From the NCBI GenBank assembly GCA_019310485.1, contig JAFDEF010000034.1:1-32784 (forward strand): 32,784 nt of DNA, read 5' to 3'. Position numbers and translations under genes: made by a program. This document shows, one piece after another, positions 30,866 through 32,784 of this stretch. The notes beneath the pieces are model-generated. The model made no database searches, was not told the origin of the DNA, and worked only from the letters and a program-made list of their open reading frames with translations. How positions within the stretch are numbered: position 1 is the first letter of the stretch; the number at the start of each line of letters is the position of its first letter. Origin of the DNA: Deltaproteobacteria bacterium (GTDB lineage Bacteria > Desulfobacterota > DSM-4660 > Desulfatiglandales > HGW-15).

Positions 30866-31169
30866 AAAGCCCCTCACAGCTTTCCATTGCCAGAATATCG
30901 TCTATCACATTGATATGCAACAAGCTATTGGATCTCTGTACATTCGGCCTGCCCCTTATACATGTTCTTGCGCAGCCTGGCGGAAAAAACATGCTTGAGG
31001 GACCTGGAGAAGGTTCTCACAAGAGAAACTTAAGGCGGCGAGAAGGGCCTGCCTGTTTGTTTTTCGATATTACTTGACCTCATAGCGCGAGCAAGATATC
31101 CATGTTTTGAGGTATTCTCAACTTATTGAGCTAGCAGCCAGGGGGGTTTACGGGGGATAAGTAGTCGGC
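30866..31169. other. intergenic region before the MFS transporter
   Basis: About 300 bp without a gene. TTGAG-GTATT-CTCAA at 31107-31121 is a small inverted repeat and a further TTGAG lies at 31126-31130. TTGACC at about 31074 with a poor -10 is the only promoter hint. The MFS ribosome site is weak (GGGGGAT around 31154). Confidence 0.4.
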
Positions 31170-32363
31170 ATGGCAAATCGAATCCATTTTGTTTTTCTGA
31201 ACATTGGGCATTTTTTCGACCACCTCTTTATGTTGATCTTTGCAACTGTTGCTGCACTCGCTCTAGCGCGTGAATGGGGTATGAGCTATGGGGGGCTCAT
31301 CCCATATGCTACGCCGGGCTTCGTGGCCTTTGGCGTGTGCGCAGTGCCCGCAGGCTGGCTTGCAGACAGGTGGAGCCGCAAGGGCATGATGTTTGTATTC
31401 TATGTCGGTATTGGCTTGAGCTCAATCTTAACCGCGCTCGCTAAGTCGCCGCTCCAAATCGGCATAGGCCTCCTTGCCATTGGGCTTTTCGCAGCCATCT
31501 ACCACCCCGTTGGTTTAGCCCTTGTTGTGCAGGGACGAAGGGATACCGGTGTCCCGCTGGCTGTTAACGGGATCTTCGGTAATATGGGCGTGGCCTCCGC
31601 GGCGCTCCTTACAGGCTTTCTTATTGATCACGCGGGGTGGCGTTCCGCCTTCCTGTGGCCAGGAGTTGTTTCCATTGCAACAGGAATCGCCTACGCTATC
31701 TTTTTTTACGCGACCCGAGGTAAAGCTGAAAAGGAAAACAGTCTTCGAGCCGCATCTGAAAAAGTACTACAAACACAGAAGATGGACAGGCGCCTTCTGA
31801 CCCGTGTGTTTGCTATCATTTTCTTCACCACCGCACTCGGAGGGCTTGTCTTCCAGAGCACAACCTTCGCGCTTCCAAAAGTCTTTGACGAGCGCCTTGC
31901 CGAGCTGGCGGTTTCAGCAACACTTGTAGGGGGGTACGCATTCATTGTATTCGCCATCGCCGCCTTTGGCCAGCTGGTAGTTGGATACCTGGTGGACCAC
32001 TATTCTATCCGCTCGGTATTTGCAGTGGTTGCGGCGCTTCAGGCCGTTTTGTTTATGATAATGCCAGGGCTGATGGGCTGGGCCGCTCTTGGTATTGCCA
32101 TAGCATTCATGTTCGTTGTCTTCGGCCAGATCCCCATCAACGACGTGCTGATTAGCCGTTTTACTCGAACTGAATGGCGGAGCCGCATTTACGGCTTCCG
32201 CTACATTGTGACCTTTTCGGTAATGGCTTCCTCAGTTCCGCTTATTGCATGGATTCACGGGCACTGGGGGTTTGACAGCCTGTTTGCCGTCCTTTCCGCT
32301 GCGGCGGCCTGCATCTTTCTCTCCGCCCTTCTCTTGCCCGGAGTGGAACACAAACAGCGTTGA
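31170..32363 (+). CDS. major facilitator superfamily transporter
   Basis: 397 residues with about 12 hydrophobic helices. Seen directly: motif A-like GWLADRWSRKGMM after helix 2, AIYHPVGLALV in helix 4 (the YHP motif common in fosmidomycin-resistance-type MFS proteins), and GYLVDHYSIRSVF as the second-half equivalent. It likely exports a small molecule or drug; the substrate is unknown. It stands alone, and its 3' end is 33 bp from the iterons that mark a change of DNA type. Confidence 0.85.
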   Translation: MANRIHFVFLNIGHFFDHLFMLIFATVAALALAREWGMSYGGLIPYATPGFVAFGVCAVPAGWLADRWSRKGMMFVFYVGIGLSSILTALAKSPLQIGIGLLAIGLFAAIYHPVGLALVVQGRRDTGVPLAVNGIFGNMGVASAALLTGFLIDHAGWRSAFLWPGVVSIATGIAYAIFFYATRGKAEKENSLRAASEKVLQTQKMDRRLLTRVFAIIFFTTALGGLVFQSTTFALPKVFDERLAELAVSATLVGGYAFIVFAIAAFGQLVVGYLVDHYSIRSVFAVVAALQAVLFMIMPGLMGWAALGIAIAFMFVVFGQIPINDVLISRFTRTEWRSRIYGFRYIVTFSVMASSVPLIAWIHGHWGFDSLFAVLSAAAACIFLSALLLPGVEHKQR

Positions 32364-32396
32364 TTCGGATTTCCTCCTGTTCCGGCCCGAGCTGGA

Positions 32397-32429
32397 TGTC
32401 GCAAGTCGTGTCGCAAGTTTGTCGCAAGT
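32397..32429 (+). repeat. three TGTCGCAAGT iterons, putative transposon/phage end
   Basis: TGTCGCAAGT occurs at 32397-32406, 32409-32418 and 32420-32429 (11-12 bp period). Beginning in TGT and being repeated inward is typical of the ends of Mu/Tn7/TniA-type elements that carry multiple transposase-binding sites. The G+C content rises to the right. The other end is outside the window. Confidence 0.5.
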
Positions 32430-32436
32430 TCGGCCC

Positions 32437-32664
32437 CTATTCCTTGAGGCGGTATATCAGCCGATTGGTCGCCCCTTCGGAAACTAGAATTCCTTTCTCC
32501 ACCATGCTCCTCGCGCCGGATGCGCGCCATGACGCCGGCGAAGGCCCTCGCGCCTTCCTGCGGCAGACCGAGCGCCTCTTCGATGCAGCGCAGCCGGGCG
32601 CTAGGCGCAGTCCCGCATCGCCCACGATCAACACTCCGGGGCGGACGTTCTTCAGCTTGATCAT
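32437..32664 (-). pseudogene. phage-like small gene, frameshifted
   Basis: The ATG at 32664 follows GGAGGTG and starts MIKLKNVRPGVLIVGDAGLR-LAPG, like the small protein after the major head gene in some Mu-like phages. After about 25 codons the frame becomes arginine-rich and unconvincing, while another frame reads LRCIEEALGLPQEGARAFAG; the last 22 codons (MVEKGILVSEGATNRLIYRL) look protein-like again. This suggests a deletion or frameshift composite. Family assignment is tentative. Confidence 0.35.
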
Positions 32665-32679
32665 CTGCGCCCACCTCCA

Positions 32680-32784
32680 TCAGCCGAGCACCTTGATCTT
32701 GGCCAGGATGTCCGGGCGGGTGATCCCCTGGCCCAGCTCGGACCACACCAGCCAGCCGGTCTTGAAGCGGGTCTTCTGCTCGAT
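32680..32784 (-). CDS. C-terminal end of a phage-like protein (enters from the right)
   Basis: Open to the window edge: IEQKTRFKTGWLVWSELGQG-ITRPDILAKIKVLG and stop, 34 residues. It ends 15 bp before the start of the small gene at 32664. It might be the tail of a Mu-like major head subunit; the visible part is too short to be sure. High G+C compared with the rest of the window. Confidence 0.35.
   Translation of the reverse strand: MEQKTRFKTGWLVWSELGQGITRPDILAKIKVLG

Noticed and set aside
1..32784. CRISPR array, rRNA or tRNA genes
   Set aside because: No regularly spaced repeats of CRISPR type and no cloverleaf or rRNA signature were seen on reading both strands; not tested by computation.

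Overview
The window reads as a chromosomal segment of an uncultured Desulfobacterota-type (deltaproteobacterial) sulfate reducer or close relative. The strongest pointer is a complete qrcABCD-like operon (23699-29140), the periplasmic-cytochrome-to-menaquinone reductase known from sulfate-reducing bacteria. A recA-alaS / cinA-pgpA housekeeping block, BamD and a large two-domain CinA fit a Gram-negative with this ancestry. No rRNA, tRNA or CRISPR array was seen.

Layout. 1-353 is the right end of an IS21-family element with the 3' part of istB. 354-5930 is shaped by one family of REP-associated tyrosine transposase (RAYT) elements: a full RAYT element (3153-4157) and three short derivatives (419-622, 760-966, 5644-5899). 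They are interleaved with an NAD-dependent sugar epimerase, an SQD1/SqdB-like sugar sulfonation enzyme, an ElyC/YdcF-like envelope protein and a secreted ComEA-like helix-hairpin-helix protein. 5930-9079 holds a cytoplasmic PAS-PAS histidine kinase, its NarL-type response regulator and a lipoprotein of unknown function. 9272-11265 is trxA-trxB-bamD. 11269-18554 is a leftward housekeeping run larC-pgpA-cinA-thpR-recA-alaS with several overlapping gene boundaries. 18982-21005 is a COG1313-type radical SAM gene whose 5' end has been rebuilt by a second RAYT element bounded by perfect 26-bp inverted repeats. 21455-23512 is a 23S rRNA uracil methyltransferase, then a promoter, a long structured leader with a terminator, and rpsU (bS21). 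23699-29366 is the qrc operon plus a small membrane protein. 29397-30518 is a graveyard of truncated genes (MerA-like, AMP-ligase, an unidentified C-terminus). A small GIY-YIG protein and an MFS transporter follow. From about 32397 the sequence changes into G+C-rich DNA with TGTCGCAAGT iterons and phage-like gene fragments.

How parts work together. Qrc would feed electrons from periplasmic hydrogenases or formate dehydrogenases, via cytochrome c3, into the menaquinone pool for sulfate respiration. TrxA/TrxB form a thiol reduction pair. RecA, AlaS, ThpR, CinA and PgpA are general maintenance functions.

Most interesting signals. (1) Two RAYT elements with related termini have repeatedly inserted at gene edges, supplying a stop codon, a start codon, an overlap with the next gene and possibly promoters; the short derivatives still carry the last codons of a RAYT gene. 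(2) The rpsU leader (about 22964-23288) has a strong promoter, long-range helices, a perfect intrinsic terminator and a competing helix that uses the same strand, so it looks like an attenuator or undescribed riboswitch. (3) A 65-residue membrane protein is attached to the qrc operon. All functional names rest on reading motifs by eye; no searches were run.
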